Shown one piece after another: positions 1-12,790 of a DNA stretch of 64,000 nt. The notes under the pieces were generated by a model, which saw nothing but the letters and a program-made list of their open reading frames with translations, was not told the origin of the DNA and did no database searches. Both the position numbers and the translations under genes were made by a program. Source of the DNA: Deroplatys truncata (lineage: Eukaryota; Arthropoda; Insecta; Mantodea; Mantidae); contig CM060983.1 in NCBI GenBank assembly GCA_030765065.1, positions 231,889,646-231,953,645 on the forward strand, in the 5' to 3' direction. Every line of letters begins with the position of its first letter. Position 1 is the first letter of the stretch.

Positions 1-2570
1 CTGAAATTAAACACCCTTATATACAGAGGTAATAGACTGGATTTATTTCCAATGGCGTTAATCGACTTACTATTTTTTAAAGTTTTTAAATGAATGTTCA
101 TCTGATGTATTTAGTGGTAGAATTTGTTCGAATTTTCAATAGAATCTGGAATGAGAGAACCTCAAACGTGGCAAATGTTAATACTACACTTTCAAAGTGC
201 TTGAACTTCAACTAACAGGGTTAAAACTCTTAAAAAACATTGTATTGAAACAAAAGCTCTCTCTGAAACAACCAGAACAGTGATTTAATTTGCTATTCTG
301 TGTTGGAAAGACAGTAAATTAATAATTTGCTTTTCGTTATATTACAAAAACAAGGACTTGAGTACCATGTGGAGTACCTTATTATTTAGTATTGTATCTA
401 CAAATAATGTTTATATCAAAACCACTAAACATATCTACATGTAACACAAAAGACTTTTGTAATTCAGTGTAAGCAACATAACTACTTTTAAAAATATGTA
501 GCATAATGTTTACTAATTTCCACAATGTCTATCTTTGGCATTGAAAATTTATTTGCATTGTTTTATCTCTTTTTACAGTTGATCAGCAAAGCAGTTATAT
601 TTCTGAGGTAAAAATGACCGGATTGGTGTGCTTGAAATCTGAAGTTCCTTTTGGTCATCAACAATACTGCAAAACTGTTAGGTGTGTTATGAAATACTTT
701 AGTTGTGCATGTAATGTAATATCAGTTGGTTGTGGTATTTGTATGTATTCTGACAGCTACAGCAACTTCTTGGATTGCAAAGAAATTGTAAATAGGAAGA
801 TGCAGGTTAGGATATTTAAATGCGTTGAAGATTCTGGATAGGCTTGGGTTAAAAAAATAATGTTTTTTAGATGCGTATTACTTATGAGTGAACCACCTAA
901 AGTTCACATTTGAATTTCCTTAGGAATATTTATTCCTGTATACTGGGTCCCTAGGAGATACATTGGTTTGCTTAACTGGCCAGAGCCAATTTATAACCTG
1001 GGATGTCTTTGGGAATAAATAGTGTAAGGAACTTCGAAATTTTTTTCGCGTATTGCGGACAGGTTGGTTTAAGTATCAGGGTGGCTTTCGGGATTAACAT
1101 CAAATGTAATAGGATGCGTAAGCTGTTGATGTTTGTCTAAATATGTGTTCCTTGTATTGAAGTTTGGCTGAGAGAAGGTGTTTGTTTGATAATAAAAATA
1201 GTAATGTGTTTGTACATCGGAAATGTAGTGTGAAGTGTAGAAAATTCTTTTTGTCTTAGAAATTTGACATTTGATTTAGTCCAAAATTAATGTAGATTTA
1301 GGCACATGGTGTTGGCATGAATGTTTAAAGTACTGGGAACATACTACACGTTTCTAATATTCTGTTGCATGTGAATGAACGGATTGCGGAATGTCTGCTC
1401 AAAGTTTGGTCCTCGTTATGAAGACTGTTGAATAGCTGTCTTTGAAGACTGATTAACGGAATAAGCCAGGAAGAATGGGTATGCAAAGAGAGTGGGTTCA
1501 GAGATTAGCAGTACAGAAAAAGACTTGGTAAGTAATGAAAGTCAAATTACAGCGTATGTTGATGTGATTACTAGACAGAACTAAAGCTCCATCAAAGTTA
1601 AAAACTATGTTAGAATAGTTTTAATAGCTAAACATACTTCACAATTTAATTCCAATTTGGTACATTATCAATTTGCTCCTTTGGGTTGAGGTTTCCTTGT
1701 CTCAGAAAATAAACATAATGGTAATGAAATGTACTTAATCTGACACATTTTTGTCTCAGGCGTTTGTTAATTAAACATGCTTCACTTGTTGTAGCTTCTG
1801 TTCATTCTTGTTCTAGATTTATGAAATAATTGGGAAAGAACAACTTAAAAGTTGGCGAAAGTGAATGCTCCAGATTTAAAGTATTGAAAATATTACATAT
1901 TCAACTCTGCATCAGAGAATAAATTGCTAAGAAGAGTCATGTTTAAGAACTTTATCTCACACAACCAGAAGAGTGCATAAGTTTCCAATTGACTGACTTA
2001 AAATTGCAATTTGACCTTTCGTACCCGTTCTTGTATAAAAAAGGGATGTGTGTATCATTAAGATCCCATGTTACTTAGTTTATAATCAGAAATTGTAACT
2101 TCTATCAGAAACATGAGACTTATCTACTTTGAGCCGAAAGTTCCTTTTTTGTTGGGTTTAAGCAGCATGAGAGTGTCTTGAGAAAGATAACATTCAGTAA
2201 TGTCACCTATGGCTATCCTTTATATTAAAATTGATTTGTGTTGTAACAATACTTGTTTCAGATGGGCATGGATGGCATTCCGTTTGAGCTATAAATGGTC
2301 CGTTTGGGTGTGCCTGGAGTGTATAATTACTATTGGATGTCAACAGTGGCTGTGAATCCTTCACTTCTTTTAGCAGATCTCAGTGAACATGGTATGTAAT
2401 AGAAATCCAAAGACAGTGCAATTCTCTTGATATAATTGGCACATGTATGTGAAGTTCTGTCAAACTAAAACCTTAACTTTAAATTGTTCAAGTGTCTCGA
2501 AGTCTTTTGAATATTAACTTTACTTTCAGTGAATGTCGTTTGCTCCCATTGTTGTTTGAGGCTTAATTAC
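1..2570 (+). repeat. Array unit 1 (type A)
   Basis: Segment a is 579-805, with an open frame running to a stop at 839-841. The core frame is 924-1022. The donor-like GTAAGTAATG starts at 1528. Segment b is 2262-2391, but its donor is GTATGTAAT instead of GTAAGTAAT. The translated part of segment a is identical to that of unit 9, 20,398 bp away. Confidence 0.9.
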
Positions 2571-5128
2571 CTGAAATTAAACACCCTTATATACAGAGGT
2601 GATAGATTGGATTTAGTTCCAGTTGCGTTAATCGACTTTCTTTTTTTTAAAGTTTGTAAATGAATGTTCGTCTAATGTATTTAAGGGTAGAATGTGTTCA
2701 AATTTTCTAAAGAATCTGGAATGAGAGAACCTCAAATGTGGCAAATGTTAATGCGAAACATTCAAAGTGCTTGAAGTATAACTAATGGAGTTGAAACCTT
2801 TAAGAAACATAGTCTTGCATTAAATGCTCTCTCTGAAACATCCAGAACGGTGAATGAAGTGTCTATTCTAGTTTTGAGAGACAGTAAATTAATAATTTTC
2901 TATTCCTTATTTTATAAAAATAAGGACATGTATACCATGTGGAGTACCTAATCATTTAGTATTGTATCTAGAAATAATGTTTTGATATAATCTATTAAAA
3001 TATCTACCTGAACCACAAAAGAACTCTATAATTCAGTGTGAGCAATTAAACCACTTTTAAACATATGTAGCATAAGGTGTACTAATTTCACCAATAACTA
3101 CCTTTGATATTGAAAATTGATTTATCGCTTGTTACAGTTGATCTGCAAACCTGTTGTGTTTCTGAGGTACAAATGACCAGTTGGGTGTGCTTGGATTCCG
3201 AAGCTTGTTTTGATGATCAAGAATGCTGCACAACCGTTAGGTGTGTTATGAAATGTTTTAGTTGTGCATGTAATGTAATATCAGTTGGTTGTGGTATTTG
3301 TTTGTATTCTGAGAACTACAGCACCAGCTTGGATTGCGAAGAAATTGTTAATGGGATGATGTAGGTTAAAATATTTAAATGCGTTGAAGATTCTGGATAG
3401 GCTTGGGTTAAAAAAATAATGTTTTTTAGATGCGTATTACTTATGAGTGAACCACCTAAAGTTCACATTTGAATTTCCTTAGGAATATTTATTCCTGTAT
3501 ACTGGGTCCCTAGGAGATACATTGGTTTGCTTAACTGGCCAGAGCCAATTTATAACCTGGGATGTCCTTGGGAATAAATAGTGTAAGGAACTTCGAAATT
3601 TTTTTCGCGTATTGCGGACAGGTTGGTTTAAGTATCAGGGTGGCTTTCGGGATTAACATCAAATGTAATAGGATGCGTAAGCTGTTGATGTTTGTCTAAA
3701 TATGTGTTCCTTGTATTGAAGTTTGGCTGAGAGAAGGTGTTTGTTTGATAATAAAAATAGTAATGTGTTTGTACATCGGAAATGTAGTGTGAAGTGTAGA
3801 AAATTCTTTTTGTCTGAGAAATTGACATTTGATGTGGTCCAAAATTAATGTACATTTAGGTACATGGTGTTGGCATGAATATTTATAGTACTGGGAACGT
3901 ACTACATGTTCCTGTTATTCTGTTGCATGTGAATGAACGGATTGCGGAATGTCTGCTCAAAGTTTGGTCCTCGTTATGAAGACTTATGAATAGCTGTCTT
4001 TGAAGACTGATTAACGGAATTAGCCAGGAAGAATGGGTATGCAGAGAGAGTGGGTTCCGAGATTAGCAGTACAGAAAAAGTCTTGGTAAGTAATAGAAAT
4101 CAAATTACAGCGCATGTTGATGTGATTACTAGACAGAACTAAAGCTCCATCAAAGTTAAAAACTATGTTAGAATAGTTTTAATAGCTAAACATACTTCAC
4201 AATTTAATTCCAATTTGGTACATTATCAATTTGCTCCTTTGGGTTGAGGTTTCCTTGTCTCAGAAAATAAACTTAATGGTAATGAAATGTACTTAATCTG
4301 ACACATTTTTGTCTCAGGCGTTTGTTAATTAAACATGCTTCACTTGTTGTAGCTTCTGTTCATTCTTGTTCTAGATTTATGAAATAATTGGGAAAGAACA
4401 ACTTAAAAGTTGGCGAAAGTGAATGCTCCAGATTTAAAGTATTGAAAATATTACATATTCAACTCTGCATCAGAGAATAAACTGCTAAGAAGAGTCATGT
4501 TTAAGAACTTTATCTCACACAACCAGAAGAATGTATAAGTTTCCAATTGACTGACTTAAAATTGCAATTTGACCTCTCGTACCTTTTCCTTTAAAAACAG
4601 GGATGTGTGTATCATTTAGGATCCCATGTTACTTAGTTTATAATCAGAAAGTGTAACTTCTATCAAACACATGAGACTTATCTACTTTGAGCCGAAAGTG
4701 CCTCTTTAGTTGGGTTAAAGCAGCATGAGAGTGTCTTGAGAAACATAACATTTAGTAATGTCACCTATGGCTATCCTTAATATTAAAATTGATTTGTGTT
4801 GTAACAATACTTGTTTCAGATGGGCAGGGATGGCATTCCGTTTGAGCTATAAATGGTCTGTTTGCTTGTGCCTGGAGTGTATAATTACTACTGGATGTCA
4901 ACATTGGCTGTGAATCCTTCACTTCTTTTAGCAGATCTCGGTGAACATGGTAAGTAATAGAAATCCAAAGACAGTGCAATTCTCTTGATATAATTGGCAC
5001 ATATATGTGAAGTTCTGTCAAACTAAAACCTTAACTTTAAATTGTTCAAGTGTCTCGAAGTCTTTTGAATATTAACTTTACTTTCAGTGAATGTCGTTTG
5101 CTCCCATTGTTGTTTGAGGCTTAATTAC
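2571..5128 (+). repeat. Array unit 2 (type B with an A-type patch)
   Basis: Segment a is 3138-3364. Its frame (continuous from 3104) is Cys-rich and ends with TAG as the last codon of the segment. Segment b is 4820-4949. From about 3366 to 3800 the sequence matches type A units (for example AACTGGCCAGAGCC) before returning to type B, so this unit looks like a product of gene conversion. Confidence 0.9.
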
Positions 5129-7663
5129 CTGAAATTAAACACCCTTATATACAGAGGTAATAGACTGGATTTATTTCCAATGGCGTTAATCGACTTACTA
5201 TTTTTTAAAGTTTTTAAATGAATGTTCATCTGATGTATTTAGTGGTAGAATTTGTTGGAATTTTCAATAGAATCTGGAATGAGAGAACCTCAAACGTGGC
5301 AAATGTTAATGCTACACTTTCAAAGTGCTTGAAGCGTAACTAACAGGGTTTAAACTCTTAAAAAGCATTGTATTGAAACAAAAGCTCTCTCTGAAACAAC
5401 CAGAACAGTGAATGAAGTTGCTATTCTGTGTTTGAAAGACTGTAAATTAATAATTTGCTATTCATATATTACAAAAACATGGACTTGATTTCCATGTGGA
5501 GTACCTAATCATTTAGTATTGTATCTACAAATAATGTTGATACCAAAACCATTAAACGTATCTACATGTACCACAAAAGACGTCTGTAATTCAGTGTAAG
5601 CAACATAACTACTTTTAAAAATATGTAGCATAATGTTTACTAATTTCCCCAATGTCTATCCATGATATTGAAAATTTATTTGCATTGTTTTATCGCTTTT
5701 TACAGTTGATCAGCAAAGCAGTTATATTTCTGAGGTACAAATGACCGGTTTGGTGTGCATGAATTCTGAAGTTCCTTTTGGTCATCAACAATGCTGCAAA
5801 ACCGTTAGATGTGTTATGAAATACTTTAGTTGTGCATGTAATGTAATATCAGTTGGTTGTGGTATTTGTTTGTATTCTGACAGCTACAGCAACTTCTTGG
5901 ATTGCGAAGAAATTGTAAATAGGAAGATGCAGGTTAGGATATTTAAATGCGTTGAAGATTCTGGATAGGTTTGGGTTAAAAAAATAATGTTTTTTAGATG
6001 CGTATTACTTATGAGTGAACCACCTAAAGTTCACATTTGAATTTCCTTAGGAATATTAATTCCTGTATACTGGGTCCCTAGGAGATACATTGGTTTGCTT
6101 AACTGGCCAGAGCCAACTTATAACCTGGGATGTCCTTGGGAATAAATAGTGTAAGGAACTTCGAAATTTTTTTCGCGTATTGCGGACAGGTTGGTTTAAG
6201 TATCAGGGTGGCTTTCGGGATTAACATCAAATGTAATAGGATGCGTAAGCTGTTGATGTTTCTGTCTAAATATGTGTTCCTTGTATTGAAGTTTGGTTGA
6301 GAGAAGGTGTTTGTTTGATAATAAAAATAGTAATGTGTTTGTACATCGGAAATGTAGTGTGAAGTGTAGAAACTTCTTTTTGTCTTAGAAATTTGACATT
6401 TGATTTAGTCCAAAATTAATGTAGATTTAGGCACATGGTGTTGGCATGAATGTTTAAAGTACTGGGAACATACTACACGTTTCTAATATTCTGTTGCATG
6501 TGAATGAACGGATTGCGGAATGTCTGCTCAAAGTTTGGTCCTCGTTATGAAGACTGTTCAATAGCTGTCTTTGAAGACTGATTAACGGAATTAGCCAGGA
6601 AGAATGGGTATGCAGAGAGAGTGGGTTCCGAGATTAGCAGTACAGAAAAAGACTTGGTAAGTAATAGAAGTCAAATTACAGCGCATGTTAATGTGATTAT
6701 AGACAGAACTAAGCTCCATCATAGTTAAAATCCATGTTAGAATAGTTTTAATAGCTAAACGTACTTCACAATTTAATTCCAATTTGGTACATTATCAATT
6801 TGCTCATTTGGGTTGAGGTTTCCTTGTCTCAGAAAATAAACATAATGGTAATGAAATGTACTTAGTCTCACACTGTTTGTCTCAGGCGTTTGTTAATTAA
6901 ACATGCTTCACTTGTTGTAGTTTCTGTTCATTCTTGTTCAAGATTTATCAAGTAATTGGGAAAGAACAACTTAAAGGTTGGCAAAAGTGAATGCTACAGA
7001 TTTAAGGTATTGAAAATATTACATATTCAACTCTGCATCAGAGAATAAATTGCTAAGAAGAGTCATGTTTAAGAACTTTATCTCACACAACCAGAAGAGT
7101 GCATAAGTTTCCAATTGACTGACTTAAAATTGCAATTTGACCTTTTGTACCTGTTCTTTTATAAAAAAAAGCATGTGTGTATCATTTGGGATCCCATGTT
7201 TCTTAATTTATAATCAGAAAGTGTAACTTCTATCAAACACATGAGACGTATCTACTTTGAGCCGAAAGTGCCTTGAGACACAACATTTAGTAATATCACC
7301 TATGGCTATCCTTAAAATTAAAATTGATTTGTGTTGTAACAATACTTGTTTCAGATGGACAGGGATGGCATTCCGTTTGAGCTATAAATGGTCCGTTTGG
7401 TTGTGCCTGGAGTGTATAATTACTACTGGATGTCAACATTGGCTGTGAATCCTTCACTTCTTTTAGCAGATCTCGGTGAACATGGTAGGTAATAGAAATC
7501 CAAAGACAGTGCAATTGTCTTGATATAATTGGCACATATATGTGAAGTTCGGTCAAATTAACACCTTAACTTTAAATTGTTCAAGTGTCTCGAAGTCTTT
7601 TGAATATTAACTTTACTTTCAGTGAATGTCGTTTGCTCCCATTGTTGTTTGAGGCTTAATTAC
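5129..7663 (+). repeat. Array unit 3 (type A)
   Basis: Segment a is 5706-5932, with its frame reaching 5968. Segment b is 7355-7484 and is followed by GTAGGTAAT. Units 2-3 and units 5-6 repeat each other at a 7.66 kb offset, which points to duplication of multi-unit blocks. Confidence 0.9.
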
Positions 7664-10230
7664 CTGAAATTAAACACCCTTATATACAGAGGTAATAGAC
7701 TGGATTTATTTCCAATGGCGTTAATCGACTTACTATTTTTTAAAGTTTTTAAATGAATGTTCATCTGATGTATTTAGTGGTAGAATTTGTTCGAATTTTC
7801 AATAGAATCTGGAATGAGAGAACCTCAAACGTGGCAAATGTTAATACTACACTTTCAAAGTGCTTGAACTTCAACTAACAGGGTTAAAACTCTTAAAAAA
7901 CATTGTATTGAAACAAAAGCTCTCTCTGAAACAACCAGAACAGTGAATGAAGTTGCTATTCTGTGTTTGAAAGACTGTAAATTAATAATTTGCTATTCAT
8001 ATATTACAAAAACATGGACTTGATTTCCATGTGGAGTACCTAATCATTTAGTATTGTATCTACAAATAATGTTGATACCAAAACCATTAAACGTATCTAC
8101 ATGTACCACAAAAGACGTCTGTAATTCAGTGTAAGCAACATAACTACTTTTAAAAATATGTAGCATAATGTTTACTAATTTCCCCAATGTCTATCCATGA
8201 TATTGAAAATTTATTTGCATTGTTTTATCGCTTTTTACAGTTGATCAGCAAAGCAGTTATGTTTCTGAGGTACAAATGACCGGTTTGGTGTGCATGAATT
8301 CTGAAGTTCCTTTTGGTCATCAACAATGCTGCAAAACCGTTAGATGTGTTATGAAATACTTTAGTTGTGCATGTAATGTAATATCATTTGGTTGTGGTAT
8401 TTGTTTGTATTCTGACAGCTACAGCAACTTCTTGGATTGCGAAGAAATTGTAAATAGGAAGATGCAGGTTAGGATATTTAAATGCGTTGAAGATTCTGGA
8501 TAGGTTTGGGTTAAAAAACTAATGTTTTTTAGATGCGTATTACTTATGAGTGAACCACCTAAAGTTCACATTTGAATTTCCTTAGGAATATTTATTCCTG
8601 TATACTGGGTCCCTAGGAGATACATTGGTTTGCTTAACTGGCCAGAGCCAACTTATAACCTGGGATGTCCTTGGGAATAAATAGTGTAAGGAACTTCGAA
8701 ATTTTTTTCGCGTATTGCGGACAGGTTGGTTTAAGTATCAGGGTGGCTTTCGGGATTAACATCAAATGTAATAGGATGCGTAAGCTGTTGATGTTTCTGT
8801 CTAAATATGTGTTCCTTGTATTGAAGTTTGGTTGAGAGAAGGTGTTTGTTTGATAATAAAAATAGTAATGTGTTTGTACATCGGAAATGTAGTGTGAAGT
8901 GTAGAAACTTCTTTTTGTCTTAGAAATTTGACATTTGATTTAGTCCAAAATTAATGTAGATTTAGGCACATGGTGTTGGCATGAATGTTTAAAGTACTGG
9001 GAACACACTACACGTTTCTAATATTCTGTTGCATGTGAATGAACGGATTGCGGAATGTCTGCTCAAAGTTTGGTCCTCGTTATGAAGACTGTTCAATAGC
9101 TGTCTTTGAAGACTGATTAACGGAATTAGCCAGGAAGAATGGGTATGCAGAGAGAGTGGGTTCCGAGATTAGCAGTACAGAAAAAGACTTGGTAAGTAAT
9201 AGAAGTCAAATTACAGCGCATGTTAATGTGATTATAGACAGAACTAAGCTCCATCATAGTTAAAATCCATGTTAGAATAGTTTTAATAGCTAAACGTACT
9301 TCACAATTTAATTCCAATTTGGTACATTATCAATTTGCTCATTTGGGTTGAAGTTTCCTTGTCTCAGAAAATAAGCATAATATTAATGAAATGTACTTAG
9401 TCTGACACTGTTTGTCTCAGGCGTTTGTTAATTAAACATGCTTCACATGTTGTAGCTTCTGTTCATTCTTGTTCTAGATTTATGAAATAATTGGGAGAGA
9501 ACAACTTAAAAGTTGGCAAAAGTGAATGCTACAGATTTAAAGTATTAAAAATATTACATATTGACTCTGCATCAGAGAATAAATTGCTAAGAAGAGTCAT
9601 GTTTAAGAACTTTATCTCACACAACCAGAAGAGTGCATAAGTTTCCAATTGACTGACTTAAAATTACAGTTTGACCTTTGGTACCTGTTCTTTTATAAAA
9701 AAGGGATGTGTGTATCATTAAGATCCCATGTTACTTAGTTTATAATCAGAAATTGTAACTTCTATCAGAAACATGAGACTTATCTACTTTGAGCCGAAAG
9801 TTCCTTTTTAGTTGGGTTTAAGCAGCATGAGAGTGTCTTGAGAAAGATAACATTCAGTAATGTCACCTATGGCTATCCTTTATATTAAAATTGATTTGTG
9901 TTGTAACAATACTTGTTTCAGATGGGCAGGGATGGCATTCCGTTTGAGCTATAAATGGTCCGTTTGGGTGTGCCTGGAGTGTATAATTACTATTGGATGT
10001 CAACAGTGGCTGTGAATCCTTCACTTCTTTTAGCAGATCTCAGTGAACATGGTAAGTAATAGAAATCCAAAGACAGTGCAATTCTCTTGATATAATTGGC
10101 ACATGTATGTGAAGTTCTGTCAAACTAAAACCTTAACTTTAAATTGTTCAAGTGTCTCGAAGTCTTTTGAATATTAACTTTACTTTCAGTGAATGTCGTT
10201 TGCTCCCATTGTTGTTTGAGGCTTAATTAC
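7664..10230 (+). repeat. Array unit 4 (type A)
   Basis: Segment a is 8241-8467 and segment b is 9922-10051, followed by GTAAGTAAT. The first half resembles unit 3. The second half (from about 9340) carries variants such as AAGCATAATATTAATG shared with unit 9. Both unit 4 and unit 9 are followed by a type B unit. Confidence 0.9.
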
Positions 10231-12790
10231 CTGAAATTAAACACCCTTATATACAGAGGTGATAGATTGGATTTAGTTCCAGTTGCGTTAATCGACTTTC
10301 TTTTTTTTAAAGTTTGTAAATGAATGTTCGTCTAATGTATTTAAGGGTAGAATGTGTTCAAATTTTCTAAAGAATCTGGAATGAGAGAACCTCAAATGTG
10401 GCAAATGTTAATGCGAAACATTCAAAGTGCTTGAAGTATAACTAATGGAGTTGAAACCTTTAAGAAACATAGTCTTGCATTAAATGCTCTCTCTGAAACA
10501 TCCAGAACGGTGAATGAAGTGTCTATTCTAGTTTTGAGAGATAGTAAATTAATAATTTTCTATTCCTTATTTTATAAAAATAAGGACATGTATACCATGT
10601 GGAGTACCTAATCATTTAGTATTGTATCTAGAAATAATGTTTTGATATAATCTATTAAAATATCTACCTGAACCACAAAAGAACTCTATAATTCAGTGTG
10701 AGCAATTAAACCACTTTTAAACATATGTAGCATAAGGTGTACTAATTTCACCAATAACTACCTTTGATATTGAAAATTGATTTATCGCTTGTTACAGTTG
10801 ATCTGCAAACCTGTTGTGTTTCTGAGGTACAAATGACCAGTTGGGTGTGCTTGGATTCCGAAGCTTGTTTTGATGATCAAGAATGCTGCACAACCGTTAG
10901 GTGTGTTATGAAATGTTTTAGTTGTGCATGTAATGTAATATCAGTTGGTTGTGGTATTTGTTTGTATTCTGAGAACTACAGCAACAGCTTGGATTGCGAA
11001 GAAATTGTTAATGGGATGATGTAGGTTAAAATATTTAAATGCGTTGAAATTTCTGGATTGGTTTGGGTTAAAAAAAAATAATGTTTCTTAGATGCGTATT
11101 ACTTGTGAGTGAACCACCTAAAGTTCACATTTGAATTTCCTTAGGAACATTTATTCCTGTATACTGGGTCCCTAGGAGATACATTGGTTTGCTTATGTCA
11201 GAGCCAAATGATAACCTGGGATGTCCTTGGGAACAAATAGTGTAAGGAACTTCGAAATTCTTTTTCGCGTATTGCAGACAGGTTGGGTTAAGGATCAGGG
11301 TGGGTTTCGGGATTAACATCAAATGGAATAGGATGCGTAAGGTGTTGCTGTTTCTCTGTAAATATGTGTTCGTTGTATTGAATTTTTGGTAAGAGGAGGT
11401 GTTTCTTTGATAATAAAAATAGTAATGTGTTTGTACATCGAAAATGTAGTGTGAAGTGTAGAAAACTCTTTTTGTCTGAGAAATTGACATTTGATGTGGT
11501 CCAAAATTAATGTACATTTAGGTACATGGTGTTGGCATGAATATTTAAAGTACTGGGAACGTACTACACGTTCCTGTTATTCTGTTGCATGTGAATGAAC
11601 GGATTGCGGAATGTCTGCTCAAAGTTTGGTCCTCGTTATGAAGACTTATGAATAGCTGTCTTTGAAGACTGATTAACGGAATTAGCCAGGAAGAATGGGT
11701 ATGCAGAGAGAGTGGGTTCCGAGATTAGCAGTACAGAAAAAGTCTTGGTAAGTAATAGAAATCAAATTACAGCGCATGTTGATGTGATTACTAGACAGAA
11801 CTAAAGCTCCATCAAAGTTAAAAACTATGTTAGAATAGTTTTAATAGCTAAACATACTTCACAATTTAATTCCAATTTGGTACATTATCAATTTGCTCCT
11901 TTGGGTTGAGGTTTCCTTGTCTCAGAAAATAAACTTAATGGTAATGAAATGTACTTAATCTGACACATTTTTGTCTCAGGCGTTTGTTAATTAAACATGC
12001 TTCACTTGTTGTAGCTTCTGTTCATTCTTGTTCTAGATTTATGAAATAATTGGGAAAGAACAACTTAAAAGTTGGCGAAAGTGAATGCTCCAGATTTAAA
12101 GTATTGAAAATATTACATATTCAACTCTGCATCAGAGAATAAACTGCTAAGAAGAGTCATGTTTAAGAACTTTATCTCACACAACCAGAAGAATGTATAA
12201 GTTTCCAATTGACTGACTTAAAATTGCAATTTGACCTCTCGTACCTGTTCCTTTAAAAACAGGGATGTGTGTATCATTTAGGATCCCATGTTACTTAGTT
12301 TATAATCAGAAAGTGTAACTTCTATCAAACACATGAGACTTATCTACTTTGAGCCGAAAGTGCCTCTTTAGTTGGGTTAAAGCAGCAGGAGAGTGTCTTG
12401 AGAAACATAACATTTAGTAATGTCACCTATGGCTATCCTTAATATTAAAATTGACTTGTGTTGTAACAATACTTGTTTCAGATGGGCAGGGATGGCATTC
12501 CGTTTGAGCTATAAATGGTCTGTTTGCTTGTGCCTGGAGTGTATAATTACTACTGGATGTCAACAGTGGCTGTGAATCCTTCACTTCTTTTAGCAGATCT
12601 CGGTGAACATGGTAAGTAATAGAAATCCAAAGACAGTGCAATTCTCTTGATATAATTGGCACATATATGTGAAGTTCTGTCAAACTAAAACCTTAACTTT
12701 AAATTGTTCAAGTGTCTCGAAGTCTTTTGAATATTAACTTTACTTTCAGTGAATGTCGTTTGCTCCCATTGTTGTTTGAGGCTTAATTAC
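10231..12790 (+). repeat. Array unit 5 (type B)
   Basis: Segment a is 10798-11024, encoding the Cys-rich frame of unit 2 with one residue changed. Segment b is 12482-12611. The core has the type B in-frame loss of three bases relative to type A (TTATGTCAGAGCC in place of TTAACTGGCCAGAGCC). Confidence 0.9.

Noticed and set aside
4761..5021. Minus-strand 86-codon frame recurring in six array units (also 7296-7556, 12423-12683, 14958-15218, 20031-20291, 25151-25411)
   Set aside because: It is the reverse complement of segment b and its flanks, recurs only because the units are copies, has no family resemblance, and is missing from units 1, 4, 9 and 11. C-poor plus-strand DNA favours such antisense frames.
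11125..11517. Minus-strand 130-codon frame in unit 5, with shorter relatives of 61-99 codons in other units
   Set aside because: Its ends and frame change from unit to unit, and it is antisense to the core. Rich in Tyr, Thr, Asn and Ile, as composition predicts.
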